26,298 bases of DNA from UBA1447 sp964612185 (GCA_964612185.1 CAZTCR010000040.1:1-26298); one strand, 5' to 3'; shown: positions 1-8,828, numbered from the stretch's first letter. The notes: generated from the letters alone by a model not told the origin. Numbers and translations are program-made.

Positions 1-25
1 AAATATTGCAATGATACAACTTCAA

Positions 26-60
26 ACAAACCGGGCATGCCGTGTGCATGCCCGGTTTGT
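26..60 (-). terminator. Rho-independent terminator of the ThuA-Gfo/Idh operon
   Basis: A perfect 15-bp inverted repeat (arms ACAAACCGGGCATGC and GCATGCCCGGTTTGT) flanks a 5-base loop. It begins about 18 bases past the stop of the oxidoreductase gene. Read on the minus strand it is followed by TTGAAGTTGT, only a moderate T run, but the long GC-rich stem makes termination likely. Confidence 0.8.
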
Positions 61-78
61 GATTATAGCGCTAAAATA

Positions 79-1185
79 TTAATCTAATTCGCCGATAATA
101 ACATTCATTGGCATCGGCTGCGGTCTTTCACAAGTTGACTGGAGTGTATAGTGTTCACCGCTCATTGAACTCTTTCCAAAACCGAGCATAATATCCAGCA
201 CATGATAACCTAAATCGCTGTTCGCCCTGTGTTTCCTACCGTTTCTCAACGCCATCGCCATATCAGCAACAGCGACACCGCGGCAATTATCTTTATACTG
301 ATGTGTTAACGGCATTTCAAAAAATTCTCCGTCTTTTCGCTGAACACGAACCGGTCCGCCGAAACCGTTTGGGTCCGGAACCTGCATAGTTCCTTCGGTG
401 CCAAATATTTCTATATTTGGGTGTTCACTCTTCCAAGTATCAAATGACATAATAATAGAGCCCACTGCGCCATTTTCGAACTCCATAATTCCGTTGACAT
501 GTGTGTCGACTTCAACCGGAATCACTTTACCATATTTTGGTTCGCTTGTTATTGTTCTGGTTTGAAACATTCGATGCGATGTCCCTGTCAGTCTTTTAAC
601 CGGACCAAGTAAGTTAACCAGAGCTGTGACATAATAGGGCCCCATATCGAGCATAGGGCCGCCGCCTTGTTCGTAGTAAAACTCCGGATCGGGATGCCAT
701 GTTTCATGACCATGGCCGGTCATGTATGCTGCAGCCCCTATCGGTTGCCCGATATAGCCATCATCGAGCAATTTACGGCAGGTTTGAATGCCCGCGCCCA
801 TAAATGTATCCGGTGCCACACCCACGAGCAGACCTTTTTCTTTTCCTGTGTCAAAGAGCTCTTTTGCATCTGCCAAACACACCGACATCGGTTTTTCGCT
901 GTGCGTGTTCTTATTGTGTTTTAACGCCTCAATCGCAACGCCATGATGCTGTTTAGGTGTTGTCAGGTTTAAAACAATTTCAATATCTTCATCGTTAAAC
1001 ATATCAAACATGGAATTATATATGACAGGTATATTCCAATTCTTTGAAGCTTTTTCGGAGCGTTCCGGAATTAAATCGCAAACACCTTTTACGCTTACAA
1101 TGCTATTAAAAACTGTGGTCAAATTCTTGAGATAAATTGGGCTTATATTTCCATTACCAACAATTCCGACAACAACTTTTTCCAT
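79..1185 (-). CDS. Gfo/Idh/MocA family NAD(P)-dependent oxidoreductase
   Basis: A 368-residue protein with an N-terminal Rossmann fold (VGIVGNGNIS at residues 6-15, a GxGxxS-type dinucleotide site), the family's EKP motif at 97-99, and a C-terminal alpha/beta substrate domain with GGGPMLDMGPYY at 174-185, where family members carry catalytic residues. Such enzymes oxidise or reduce sugars, inositols or sugar derivatives with NAD(P); the substrate cannot be read from the sequence. The start was set at the second Met because AAGGAG lies 6 bases in front of it and the upstream Met (codon ending at 1209) has no ribosome site. It lies 30 bases downstream of the ThuA-domain gene in the same operon. 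ThuA plus Gfo/Idh (ThuB-type) pairs act in trehalose and other disaccharide catabolism in rhizobia via 3-keto sugars, so a keto-sugar pathway is a reasonable inference. No signal peptide is seen, so it is probably cytoplasmic. Confidence 0.9.
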   Translation of the reverse strand: MEKVVVGIVGNGNISPIYLKNLTTVFNSIVSVKGVCDLIPERSEKASKNWNIPVIYNSMFDMFNDEDIEIVLNLTTPKQHHGVAIEALKHNKNTHSEKPMSVCLADAKELFDTGKEKGLLVGVAPDTFMGAGIQTCRKLLDDGYIGQPIGAAAYMTGHGHETWHPDPEFYYEQGGGPMLDMGPYYVTALVNLLGPVKRLTGTSHRMFQTRTITSEPKYGKVIPVEVDTHVNGIMEFENGAVGSIIMSFDTWKSEHPNIEIFGTEGTMQVPDPNGFGGPVRVQRKDGEFFEMPLTHQYKDNCRGVAVADMAMALRNGRKHRANSDLGYHVLDIMLGFGKSSMSGEHYTLQSTCERPQPMPMNVIIGELD

Positions 1186-1215
1186 TTTTGTTCTCCTTTT
1201 TAGACTCAATTTTAT

Positions 1216-1944
1216 TTAATACATTTTTGCATTGCTCTCAAATATGGATGCATCCAGCCCTCTGCTAATCGCGATATCTTTACCTTCAATTGCCCAAAGC
1301 ATTCCTCTGCGCATAAGTTCCTGTGAAGCCGGTGCGTCTTCAAAAACAATATCGGTATGTCCTAAAGAGTTATAGAATACCCGGCCATGTCCCCATTTTT
1401 TTGTCCATACAACAGGCATATCCACAGGTTTGTTTGAACAATGATAGTAGGTCTGCAGCGGAAATCTTGTTGTTGCTAAAACATCAACGGCAGGATCAAC
1501 ATGCAGATAGTATTGTTCGCTGAAAACGCTGAAATCATCAATACCTTCAATAATCGGACTTGAAGAATTTTTAACAATATTCACCGTATAGTCAATCATT
1601 CCACCGGGGTGTGATATCCAGTTGCCTCCAGTGATAAACTGCCATTCTGTGTTTTCTCTGAAAGAGTCGCACATTCCACCGTGATTGCCAGCCATACCGA
1701 CTCCCGATGCTACAGCTTTGCTGATGTTGCCGCAAAGTGTTCCGTCTAGCTTTCCACCTGTCCAAATAGGGACAATCAGATGCAAACTCTTCAGGAATTC
1801 TAGGTCTGCGTATGATTCAAGTGTATTTGATAGTGTTGTTTGCAGCCCTTCTTTCTCAAGAATAGCTTTAAACCGTTGAGCAACGAGTTCCGGTTCGTGT
1901 CCGTCCCACCCGCCATAAACAATAAGCGCTTGTTTTTTAATCAT
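1216..1944 (-). CDS. ThuA-domain protein (trehalose-utilisation type)
   Basis: A 242-residue cytoplasmic protein with the ThuA fold, a class I glutamine-amidotransferase-like fold. Visible marks are the N-terminal strand with YGGWDGHEPE (residues 10-19), AGNHGGMCDSF in the middle, and the C-terminal GHGRVFYNSLGH stretch typical of the family. ThuA proteins are tied genetically to trehalose and related disaccharide use and are often next to Gfo/Idh dehydrogenases, as here; the exact reaction is not settled from sequence. The ATG is well placed behind AGGAGG (near 1950). It is the first gene of a two-gene operon with a strong promoter at 1986-2014. Length is normal and no damage is seen. The family call is firm; the substrate is unknown. 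Confidence 0.87.
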   Translation of the reverse strand: MIKKQALIVYGGWDGHEPELVAQRFKAILEKEGLQTTLSNTLESYADLEFLKSLHLIVPIWTGGKLDGTLCGNISKAVASGVGMAGNHGGMCDSFRENTEWQFITGGNWISHPGGMIDYTVNIVKNSSSPIIEGIDDFSVFSEQYYLHVDPAVDVLATTRFPLQTYYHCSNKPVDMPVVWTKKWGHGRVFYNSLGHTDIVFEDAPASQELMRRGMLWAIEGKDIAISRGLDASIFESNAKMY

Positions 1945-1985
1945 GAATTTGCCTCCTGCTAATTATTCGGTTTCGACCTGATAAT

Positions 1986-2014
1986 ATTATACTGCACTAA
2001 CATTTAAGCGTCAA
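1986..2014 (-). promoter_or_regulatory. Sigma-A type promoter of the ThuA-Gfo/Idh operon
   Basis: On the minus strand TTGACG (2009-2014) is separated by exactly 17 bases from a perfect TATAAT (1986-1991). The predicted transcript starts near 1979, giving a leader of about 35 bases with AGGAGG before the ATG. Confidence 0.75.
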
Positions 2015-2017
2015 TCT

Positions 2018-2031
2018 TAACTTCAAAGTTA
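2018..2031. promoter_or_regulatory. Short palindrome next to the -35 box, possible operator
   Basis: TAACTTCAAAGTTA is a 6-2-6 inverted repeat that ends four bases upstream of the -35 box of the sugar operon promoter. Its place is typical of an activator or repressor site, but no regulator gene lies in the window and the palindrome is short and AT-rich. Confidence 0.25.
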
Positions 2032-2094
2032 TACAGGCCAATAGTCAACAATGCATCTATTTGATTAATTGTTGTTGGTCTTATCAAAAAATAA

Positions 2095-2118
2095 AAAGTC
2101 CCGCCGAAGCAGGACTTT
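2095..2118 (-). terminator. Rho-independent terminator after secG
   Basis: A 10-bp stem (one G-U wobble on the minus strand) closed by a UUCG tetraloop: AAAGTCCTGC, TTCG, GCGGGACTTT, followed on the minus strand by TTATTTTTTGAT. It starts 15 bases past the secG stop codon. The tetraloop plus T run is a textbook intrinsic terminator. Confidence 0.88.
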
Positions 2119-2132
2119 CAATCTTCAGGTCA

Positions 2133-2381
2133 CTAAAAAAAGAGCAATAAAAGTGTAGTCGAAAGAGATATCGCGAAGAAGAATATTGCTATGTATTTGG
2201 TCCACTTTACTAATTTTTGTTCGATTGTACGCCCTTTGTTTTTGCCAAAAAAGGTTTCAGCACCGCCGGCTATCGCACCAGAGAGTCCCGCAGTTTTACT
2301 TTCCTGCAAAAGAACAACAATAATTATCAATATTGATGAGATGATGAGGAGAACGCCAAGAATTATTTCGTGCAGTTCCAT
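2133..2381 (-). CDS. secG: Preprotein translocase subunit SecG
   Basis: An 82-residue membrane protein of SecG type, the small accessory subunit of the SecYEG channel that helps protein export through the cytoplasmic membrane. It has two hydrophobic segments (about residues 5-26 and 62-82) around the family's conserved cytoplasmic loop LLQESKTAGLSGAIAGG followed by FFGKNKG. The ATG was chosen because GGAGG lies 8 bases upstream; a longer reading from a TTG (codon ending 2396) would start inside that ribosome site. It is a single-gene unit with its own promoter (2412-2440) and a terminator at 2095-2118. In many Firmicutes secG precedes rnr and smpB; here it does not. Family call is firm. Confidence 0.92.
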   Translation of the reverse strand: MELHEIILGVLLIISSILIIIVVLLQESKTAGLSGAIAGGAETFFGKNKGRTIEQKLVKWTKYIAIFFFAISLSTTLLLLFF

Positions 2382-2411
2382 GAAAAAGACCTCCAAATTT
2401 ATTACCCATGA

Positions 2412-2440
2412 ATGTTAGCATATTTTAGCTTAGAATGCAA
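2412..2440 (-). promoter_or_regulatory. Putative sigma-A promoter of secG
   Basis: On the minus strand TTGCAT (2435-2440), a 17-base spacer and TAACAT (2412-2417). The same two hexamers with the same spacing occur in front of rnhA at 14599-14627, which supports both calls. Confidence 0.55.
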
Positions 2441-2523
2441 GCAATATTTTACTGATATTTAATATTTAGCAATTTAGAATGTATAAGAGCCGATTTGCTG
2501 TATTCTTTGTTTCACGCCCGCTA

Positions 2524-4776
2524 TTATTCGTTGGTTATTTCTAATTGTTCAGCTACATCTTCGGCACTCAGCAATGCACCGACCGACGGCAGGTTTTTGG
2601 TTTTATAACGATGCGGCTTGACAAATTCGCCTTGTTTATACTCCCTTACACTTGTGAGACGCTGCCCCTTTTTTACCGTCAGCAACGAAACACCAGCTGT
2701 GTCCTTCGTAGTTTTAGGTGTTATTGCTCCAGTATTAAACAGCAATACTTTACCCGATGAAGAGGTGACAACCAGATCGCAATCTTTAGTTATTTGCTTT
2801 ATTGCGGCTATTTTTGATTTTGACGAATATGCATTTATAAGCTTTTTACGGTTTGTTTTTGTTTGATAGACGCTCATGTCCACTTTTGCGATTTTTCCGT
2901 TTTCAAAAAAGAACAGCATATAACCCGAATAATCGGATGTAACTGCCATATACAGTGCAGTTTCGGTTGGCTCCATGTCCAGTTTTGAGGGAATATAGTC
3001 ACCGAGGACACTGATTTTAGTTTCTTCAAAGTCGGCAGCTTTTGCTTTGTATACCTGTTGTTTGTTGGTAAAGAATAAAAGATCTTTATTGTTTGTCGAT
3101 TCCATTGAAATCAGCAAACTGTCCCCTTCCTTCAGTTTGTGCTCTCCGCTCATGCGTAAAGACAGCGCGGTTACCTTTTTAAAATAGCCTTCTTGTGAAA
3201 AGAAGTAGTATACAGGATAGTCCGGTATTTCTTCAGGAGATTCATCTTCAGCGTTATCAGATACATATATGATCTCGCTGCATCGAGGTTTACCATATTT
3301 CTGAATGACAAGGTTTAATTCGTGAATAATTATTTTTTTAACTTTACTCTTGTTTGCCAGGATACTCTCCATTTCAATTATATCTTTTTCCAGCTTTTCG
3401 ATATCCTGAATTCTTTTTAAAATATACTCGCGGTTTAGATGCCTGAGCTTAATCTCAGCAACAAATTCTGCTTGAATCTCATCTATCATAAAGCCTATCA
3501 TTAGGTTCGGAACAACTTCACTTTCTTCATCGGTATTCCTAACTATCTTGATTGCTTTATCTATATCGAGCAAGATTTTAGATAATCCACGCAAAAGATG
3601 AAGCCTTTCTTGCGCTCTTTTTAAATCGTAACTCACCCTTCTTCTGACGCATTCTGTACGAAATACAAGCCATTCTTGAAGGAGTTGGCCAACACCTAAA
3701 ACCTTTGGATAACCGTTAATCAGCACATTAAAGTTGCATGAAAAAGTGTCTTCCAATGTGGTTTGTCTGAATAGCTTTTGCATCAGCTTATCAGGATCCA
3801 CGCCTCTTTTTAAATCTATCGTAATTTTTAGACCGCTTTTATCTGTTTCATCGCGGACATCATTGATTTCTCTGACAGTCCCCGATTTCACTCTTTCAAT
3901 AATTTTATCAACAATTGCTTCTACTGTAGTTGTTGGAGGGATTTGTGTGATGTCTACACAGTTACTTTTTACATCAAAACAGTACTTCGCTCTAACTTTT
4001 ATTCCGCCTCTGCCTGTTGTGTATATCTCTTCAATAGCGTTTCTTTCGTATAGAATTTGGCCGCCGCAGATAAAATCGGGAGCTTTAAGCGTATCTGCAA
4101 TATTGTGTTGCGGGTTTTCCATTAGTCTTATTGTCGTTTCGCATATCTCCGTTAAGTTAAAAGAACATATTGAACTTGCCATTCCGACAGCTATGCCTGT
4201 ATTCGCATTAATCAGCACGGATGGAAAAGATACCGGTAAAAGTGTCGGTTCTCTCATTGTACTGTCATAGTTATCTACAAAATCAACTGTTTCCCTGTCA
4301 ATATCTCTGAAAAGCTCAGCACAAATTGCATCCAGCTTAGCCTCCGTGTATCTTGCCGCCGCCCAAAGCATATCCCTTGAATATGCTTTACCGAAATTTC
4401 CTTTGGAGTCTACATACGGGTGTAAAAGGGCTTCGTATCCCCTTGAAAGCCGCACCATTGTTTCATAAATAGCTGCGTCACCATGCGGATTGAGTTGCAT
4501 TGTTCTGCCGACAATGTTAGCTGATTTTGAGCGGTTGCCGGTTAAAAGACCCATTTTAAACATGGTGTACAATATTTTTCTGTGTGAAGGTTTAAACCCG
4601 TCGATTTCCGGGATAGCCCTTGACATAATTACGCTCATTGCGTATGGCATATAGTTTGTTTCAAGTGTTTGAGTGATTAATTGACTGACAACCTCACCGG
4701 CACCCAATATATGTGTGTGCGGATCTAATTTTTCATGATTATTATCTATGCTTATACTTTTCTTTTTATTGGCCAT
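2524..4776 (-). CDS. Divergent type IIA DNA topoisomerase, subunit A (GyrA/ParC-like)
   Basis: A 750-residue cleaving subunit of a gyrase/topoisomerase IV type enzyme. It contains the winged-helix (CAP) region with NPHGDAAIYETMVRL at 97-111, the catalytic tyrosine in ARYTEAKL (Tyr143), a tower and long coiled-coil region to about 480, and a degenerate C-terminal beta-pinwheel (about 500-740). I see no clear GyrA box (QRRGGKG-like) in the pinwheel, so relaxing or decatenating activity is more likely than gyrase supercoiling (inference). The position matching E. coli GyrA Ser83 is Ala101 and that of Asp87 is Glu105, within the quinolone-resistance region. It lies 17 bases after its partner's stop with GGGAG before the ATG. 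Sequence is well removed from standard gyrA and parC, so I give no symbol; ParC-like is the best guess. Confidence 0.88.
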   Translation of the reverse strand: MANKKKSISIDNNHEKLDPHTHILGAGEVVSQLITQTLETNYMPYAMSVIMSRAIPEIDGFKPSHRKILYTMFKMGLLTGNRSKSANIVGRTMQLNPHGDAAIYETMVRLSRGYEALLHPYVDSKGNFGKAYSRDMLWAAARYTEAKLDAICAELFRDIDRETVDFVDNYDSTMREPTLLPVSFPSVLINANTGIAVGMASSICSFNLTEICETTIRLMENPQHNIADTLKAPDFICGGQILYERNAIEEIYTTGRGGIKVRAKYCFDVKSNCVDITQIPPTTTVEAIVDKIIERVKSGTVREINDVRDETDKSGLKITIDLKRGVDPDKLMQKLFRQTTLEDTFSCNFNVLINGYPKVLGVGQLLQEWLVFRTECVRRRVSYDLKRAQERLHLLRGLSKILLDIDKAIKIVRNTDEESEVVPNLMIGFMIDEIQAEFVAEIKLRHLNREYILKRIQDIEKLEKDIIEMESILANKSKVKKIIIHELNLVIQKYGKPRCSEIIYVSDNAEDESPEEIPDYPVYYFFSQEGYFKKVTALSLRMSGEHKLKEGDSLLISMESTNNKDLLFFTNKQQVYKAKAADFEETKISVLGDYIPSKLDMEPTETALYMAVTSDYSGYMLFFFENGKIAKVDMSVYQTKTNRKKLINAYSSKSKIAAIKQITKDCDLVVTSSSGKVLLFNTGAITPKTTKDTAGVSLLTVKKGQRLTSVREYKQGEFVKPHRYKTKNLPSVGALLSAEDVAEQLEITNE

Positions 4777-4793
4777 TTTAATCTCCCGTTAAA

Positions 4794-6773
4794 CTAAGAT
4801 ACATCGGCTAAATCAATATATAAATGTCCTGTTGTTGCGATTAGTTGTTTACGGCCTGACAGATTATCGCCTAAAAGCAATTCAAACATAGCATCTGTTG
4901 CCTCAGCTACATCCGGTTCAATTTTTATAAGGCGTCTTGTTGTCGGGTTCATTGTGGTATACGACAACATCTCCGCCTCATTCTCACCAAGGCCTTTTGA
5001 GCGCTGGATTGTGTACTTGTCGTTCCCAATAGACTCAAGAACATTAATTTTTTCTTTTTCTGTATACGAAAACCATGTTTCGCCTTTTGAACTGATTTCA
5101 TATAAAGGTGACTCAGCAATGAATACTTTGCCTTGTTCAATGAGCGTTGGCATAAGTCGATATATCATTGTAAGTATAAGCGCTCGGATTTGATAGCCGT
5201 CGACATCGGCATCAGTACAAATAATTACTTTACTCCATCGCAACTGATCAAGGTTGAAAGAGGAAAGCTCTTTATTTGATTTTGAGTTGACTTCAACTCC
5301 ACAGCCAAGCACTTTAATTAGATCAGTAATAATCTCGTTTTTAAAAATCCTGTCATACTCTGATTTAAGGCAATTAAGAATTTTCCCTCTAACAGGTATG
5401 ATTGCTTGAAAGTCTGAGTTGCGAGCCTGTTTACAGGCGCCGAGAGCAGAGTCGCCCTCCACAATAAACAGTTCTCTCACGCTTATATCTCTGCTTCTGC
5501 AATCAACAAATTTTTGAACTCTGTTGTTTAGATCGTTTGAACTCTGCAGTGTTTTCTTTAAATTCTGCCTTGTTGCTTCTGCTCTGATCCTGCTTCTCAT
5601 ATTGATAAGAACTTGATCGCAGATTTTTTCAGCTTCATTTTTATTTTCAATAAAATAGACTTCAAGCTGATGACGCAAAAATTCCGTAATCGCTTCCTGA
5701 ATAAATCTGTTTGTTATGGACTTTTTAGTTTGGTTTTCATATGATGTTTGTGTTGAAGAGGATGAAATGATGAGCACCAAACACTCTTCAATGTCCTGAA
5801 AAGCTATTTTACTGTCGCTTTTGATATATTTGCCGCTCTGTTTTAGATAGGAATCTATTTGTGACACGAATGCACTTCTTGCCGCTTTATCAGGCGCTCC
5901 GCCGTTTTCTAACCAACTGGAATTGTGATAATACTCTTTGAGTTTAGCTTTATTGGAAAAAGCAAGGGCAACATTGATTTTAACCTTATAATCTTTCTGG
6001 TCTTGGCGATCGCGTCCAACTTTTTCGGTTTGCCAGGATAATATATCAGATAGGCGCTCTTCTCCGGCCACATCTTTTAAATAGTCGGCAATACCATTTT
6101 CATAGAAATACTCATAGGTGTCAAAACTATTCGCGTTCTGATATTTCAGGATAAATCTGATGCCTGCATTGACAATGGACTGGCGCCTGAGCATATCCTG
6201 AAAATATTCAACAGGCACACAAATCTCGGTGAACACATCCAGATCAGGCCGCCATTTAATTCTTGTACCTGTATCATTTTTGGCATAAGCCTCTTTAATC
6301 ATTTCGCCGGCAGATTTACCTTTTTTAAAAGTGAGAAAATATTTAAATCCGCCGCGGTGAATTTCCGCTTCCATGTACTCGGAAGAATACTGTGTCGCGC
6401 ATAAACCAAGGCCGTTGAGTCCAAGGGAGTATTCATAACTGCCGTCCTCGATAGTTTTGTACTTACCGCCGGCATACAATTCGCAAAAAAGTAGTTCCCA
6501 ATTATACATTTTTTCTTTTTCATTGTAATCAAGCGGAATCCCTCTTCCAAAGTCCTGAATCTCAACAGAACAATCGTTAAAATAGGTAACAACAATTTTT
6601 TTGCCGTACCCATCACGCGCTTCGTCAATAGAGTTGGAAACAATCTCAAATATTGAGTGCTCGCAGCCCTCTAATCCGTCTGACCCGAAGAGAACACCCG
6701 GGCGTTTTCTTACTCTGTCAGCACCCTTTAACTGCGTTATGCTTTCGTTTCCATAATGATTTTTATTGGGCAT
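4794..6773 (-). CDS. Divergent type IIA DNA topoisomerase, subunit B (GyrB/ParE-like)
   Basis: A 659-residue ATPase subunit, close to ParE length. GHKL ATPase: FEIVSNSIDEA with the general-base Glu43 and Asn47, QDFGRGIP (Asp74, normally DNGRGIP), and GLNGLG (118-123, normally GGLHGVG). Transducer: an intact QTK loop at 348-350. TOPRIM: LFIVEGDSALG (Glu439), FQAIIPVRGKILN, and TDADVDG (Asp521, 523, 525). C-terminal IQRSKGLGE instead of the usual QRYKGLGE. All core catalytic residues are present, so the enzyme should be active, but several normally fixed flanking residues differ. The ATG has AGGAGG about 11 bases upstream. It is the first gene of a two-gene operon with subunit A, from a promoter at 6817-6845. 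It is likely a second enzyme beside a standard gyrase encoded elsewhere (inference). Confidence 0.88.
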   Translation of the reverse strand: MPNKNHYGNESITQLKGADRVRKRPGVLFGSDGLEGCEHSIFEIVSNSIDEARDGYGKKIVVTYFNDCSVEIQDFGRGIPLDYNEKEKMYNWELLFCELYAGGKYKTIEDGSYEYSLGLNGLGLCATQYSSEYMEAEIHRGGFKYFLTFKKGKSAGEMIKEAYAKNDTGTRIKWRPDLDVFTEICVPVEYFQDMLRRQSIVNAGIRFILKYQNANSFDTYEYFYENGIADYLKDVAGEERLSDILSWQTEKVGRDRQDQKDYKVKINVALAFSNKAKLKEYYHNSSWLENGGAPDKAARSAFVSQIDSYLKQSGKYIKSDSKIAFQDIEECLVLIISSSSTQTSYENQTKKSITNRFIQEAITEFLRHQLEVYFIENKNEAEKICDQVLINMRSRIRAEATRQNLKKTLQSSNDLNNRVQKFVDCRSRDISVRELFIVEGDSALGACKQARNSDFQAIIPVRGKILNCLKSEYDRIFKNEIITDLIKVLGCGVEVNSKSNKELSSFNLDQLRWSKVIICTDADVDGYQIRALILTMIYRLMPTLIEQGKVFIAESPLYEISSKGETWFSYTEKEKINVLESIGNDKYTIQRSKGLGENEAEMLSYTTMNPTTRRLIKIEPDVAEATDAMFELLLGDNLSGRKQLIATTGHLYIDLADVS

Positions 6774-6816
6774 TCAGCAATGTTCCTCCTATAATAACCG
6801 ATAATCAATTTAATAA

Positions 6817-6845
6817 ATATTACACTATATATGGTGTTATGTCAA
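6817..6845 (-). promoter_or_regulatory. Strong sigma-A promoter of the topoisomerase operon
   Basis: On the minus strand a perfect TTGACA (6840-6845), a 17-base spacer and TAATAT (6817-6822). The hexamer pair is identical to that in front of rnj (14550-14578). The predicted leader is about 37 bases. Confidence 0.72.
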
Positions 6846-6901
6846 GAAATGCGGGCAAATTTGGTATGTTGGGGCGATTTAGACGCCGATATCAACGAAG
6901 G

Positions 6902-6927
6902 AATCCCCGGTTTTCCAACCGGGGATT
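6902..6927. terminator. GC-rich hairpin between ftsH and the topoisomerase operon, likely terminator
   Basis: A perfect 11-bp stem AATCCCCGGTT / AACCGGGGATT with a 4-base loop. It lies about 63 bases past the ftsH stop and upstream of the next promoter, where the long operon should end. Neither side has a clear T run, so it may need Rho or act mainly as a 3' stabiliser. Confidence 0.5.
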
Positions 6928-6989
6928 TCACAATATGATTATTGCATTTTATGCTTCAGTCGAATCTTATCGTTTCACTTACTGTTTTT

Positions 6990-8828
6990 TTAATCACTCA
7001 TCAGTTCAAGGAATTTTTCCGCTTCAATTTTTTCTTCATCCAGCAAAAACTGCGCGATCTTATCGAGCTTTTCCCTGTGACCGGAAAGAATTTCATGTGT
7101 TCTGTCATATGCGTTTGTAATGAAATCATTGACCTCCTTGTCAATAGCGCAAGCAATGTTTTCCGAGTAGTTGCGCATATGTGTGTAGTCCCTGCCAAGA
7201 AATATTTCATCGTTTCCGGAAGCAAATGACACAGGGCCGAGTGTTTCGCTCATTCCGTATCTTGTAACCATATCTCTTGCCAGTTTTGTTGCCCGTTCGA
7301 TATCATTTGATGCGCCGGTAGAAATATCGCCGATTGCAATTGATTCCGCAACTCTGCCACCAAGAAGCACAACGAGATCATTAAGCATATCCCGCTTTGA
7401 AGCATAACTTTTATCCTCTGTCGGCATATGAAGTGTATAGCCGCCCGCAAGTCCGCGCGGAATAATCGATACCTGGTGAACAGGGTCCTGACCTTCCAAA
7501 TAATAAGTAACAACAGCGTGACCTGCTTCGTGATAAGCTGTCAATTTCTTTTCTTTATCACTCATCTTATGTGATCTTTTCTCACCGCCTACAAGAACCT
7601 TGATGGTTGCTTCCTGTATTTCTTCCATGGTTATTGCTTTCTTGTTTCTCCTTGCTGAAAGAAGTGCCGCTTCATTCAATAAGTTCTCAAGATCAGCTCC
7701 GGTGAAAGAAACTGTTGATCTGGCTATAATCGTTAAATCAACATCGGGAGCCAGAGGTTTCCCTTTTGCGTGGACTTTTAATATTTCTTCGCGTCCGCGA
7801 ATATCGGGATAACCGACTGCCACCTGTCTGTCAAAGCGGCCGGGTCTCAAAAGAGCAGGGTCCAAAATGTCGGGTCTGTTTGTCGCAGCGATAATAATTA
7901 CACCTTCGTTAACGCCGAAACCATCCATTTCGACAAGCAGCTGATTCAGCGTTTGTTCACGCTCATCATGTCCTCCGCCCATGCCTGCACCCCTGTGCCG
8001 GCCAACAGCATCAATTTCATCAATAAATATAATCGAAGGTGCATTTTTTTTAGCCTGATCAAAAAGGTCCCTTACGCGTGAAGCGCCAACACCGACATAC
8101 ATTTCAACAAAATCAGATCCTGAAATAGAAAAAAACGGAACACTCGCTTCACCGGCGGTTGCGCGCGCAAGCAATGTTTTGCCGGTGCCGGGCGGGCCAA
8201 CCAACAATACTCCCTTTGGAATTCTTGCACCAAGTGAATCGAATTTCGACGGTTCTTTTAAAAACTCAACAATTTCAGTTAGCTCAGCTTTTTCCTCATC
8301 TGCGCCTGCTACATCGGCAAAAGTCGTTTTTCGCTTTTCATCTTTCGCTTGCTTGACTCTTGCCTTGCCAAAACCAAGTGCTCTATTGGTTTCGTTGGTC
8401 ATCGTCTGATTCATTCTGCGTATCATGAAGAAAACCAGTCCGCCCATAATCAGCACAAGAAAAACTGTTGGCAGTATGTTAAAAAGCCATGCCCCTGCAG
8501 TACCGGATATATACTTTGCCCGAATGATATTTTCAGGATTTTCTCTATTATACTGTACAACTTTGTTGTGAATGTCTTCGACAAACATATTAACATTCGG
8601 AACAATAAACTCTTTCGGCTGTGTATCTCCATCAAGATAGTATTGCAAGTCACCGCTGTTAAAATTCAATGTATAATCGTGAATCCGGTTCGCGTCAAAA
8701 TACTGAATGATCTCATAATACTCAGTCTTCTGTTTCTTTTGAGTGTCAGCAAAGACAGTCCCCGCCCCAATGATCAGAAGCGGAATCAGTAAATATGGTA
8801 ATATTGTTAATATTTTCTTTTTGTCCAA
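6990..8828 (-). CDS. ftsH: ATP-dependent zinc metalloprotease FtsH
   Basis: A 612-residue membrane protease that degrades misfolded membrane proteins and short-lived regulators. Order of parts: N-terminal membrane helix (about 6-27), extracytoplasmic domain (28-112), second membrane helix (about 113-136), AAA+ domain with Walker A GPPGTGKT (211-218), Walker B IIFIDEIDAVG (266-276), the pore motif around MYVGVGA (243-249) and the second region of homology (about 312-335), then the M41 zinc peptidase with HEAGH (433-437). The start is TTG, 8 bases behind GAGGAG. It is the last gene of the rnj operon, 12 bases after hpt. The tilS-hpt-ftsH order is widely conserved in Firmicutes. The family call is certain. 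Confidence 0.97.
   Translation of the reverse strand: MDKKKILTILPYLLIPLLIIGAGTVFADTQKKQKTEYYEIIQYFDANRIHDYTLNFNSGDLQYYLDGDTQPKEFIVPNVNMFVEDIHNKVVQYNRENPENIIRAKYISGTAGAWLFNILPTVFLVLIMGGLVFFMIRRMNQTMTNETNRALGFGKARVKQAKDEKRKTTFADVAGADEEKAELTEIVEFLKEPSKFDSLGARIPKGVLLVGPPGTGKTLLARATAGEASVPFFSISGSDFVEMYVGVGASRVRDLFDQAKKNAPSIIFIDEIDAVGRHRGAGMGGGHDEREQTLNQLLVEMDGFGVNEGVIIIAATNRPDILDPALLRPGRFDRQVAVGYPDIRGREEILKVHAKGKPLAPDVDLTIIARSTVSFTGADLENLLNEAALLSARRNKKAITMEEIQEATIKVLVGGEKRSHKMSDKEKKLTAYHEAGHAVVTYYLEGQDPVHQVSIIPRGLAGGYTLHMPTEDKSYASKRDMLNDLVVLLGGRVAESIAIGDISTGASNDIERATKLARDMVTRYGMSETLGPVSFASGNDEIFLGRDYTHMRNYSENIACAIDKEVNDFITNAYDRTHEILSGHREKLDKIAQFLLDEEKIEAEKFLELMSD

Noticed and set aside
3734..4270. 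A 178-codon plus-strand open frame
   Set aside because: Antisense shadow of the topoisomerase subunit A gene, low-complexity hydrophobic translation, no ribosome site.
6902..6927. Hairpin as a repetitive extragenic palindrome
   Set aside because: I see no second copy in the window, and its place after ftsH is better explained as an operon end.
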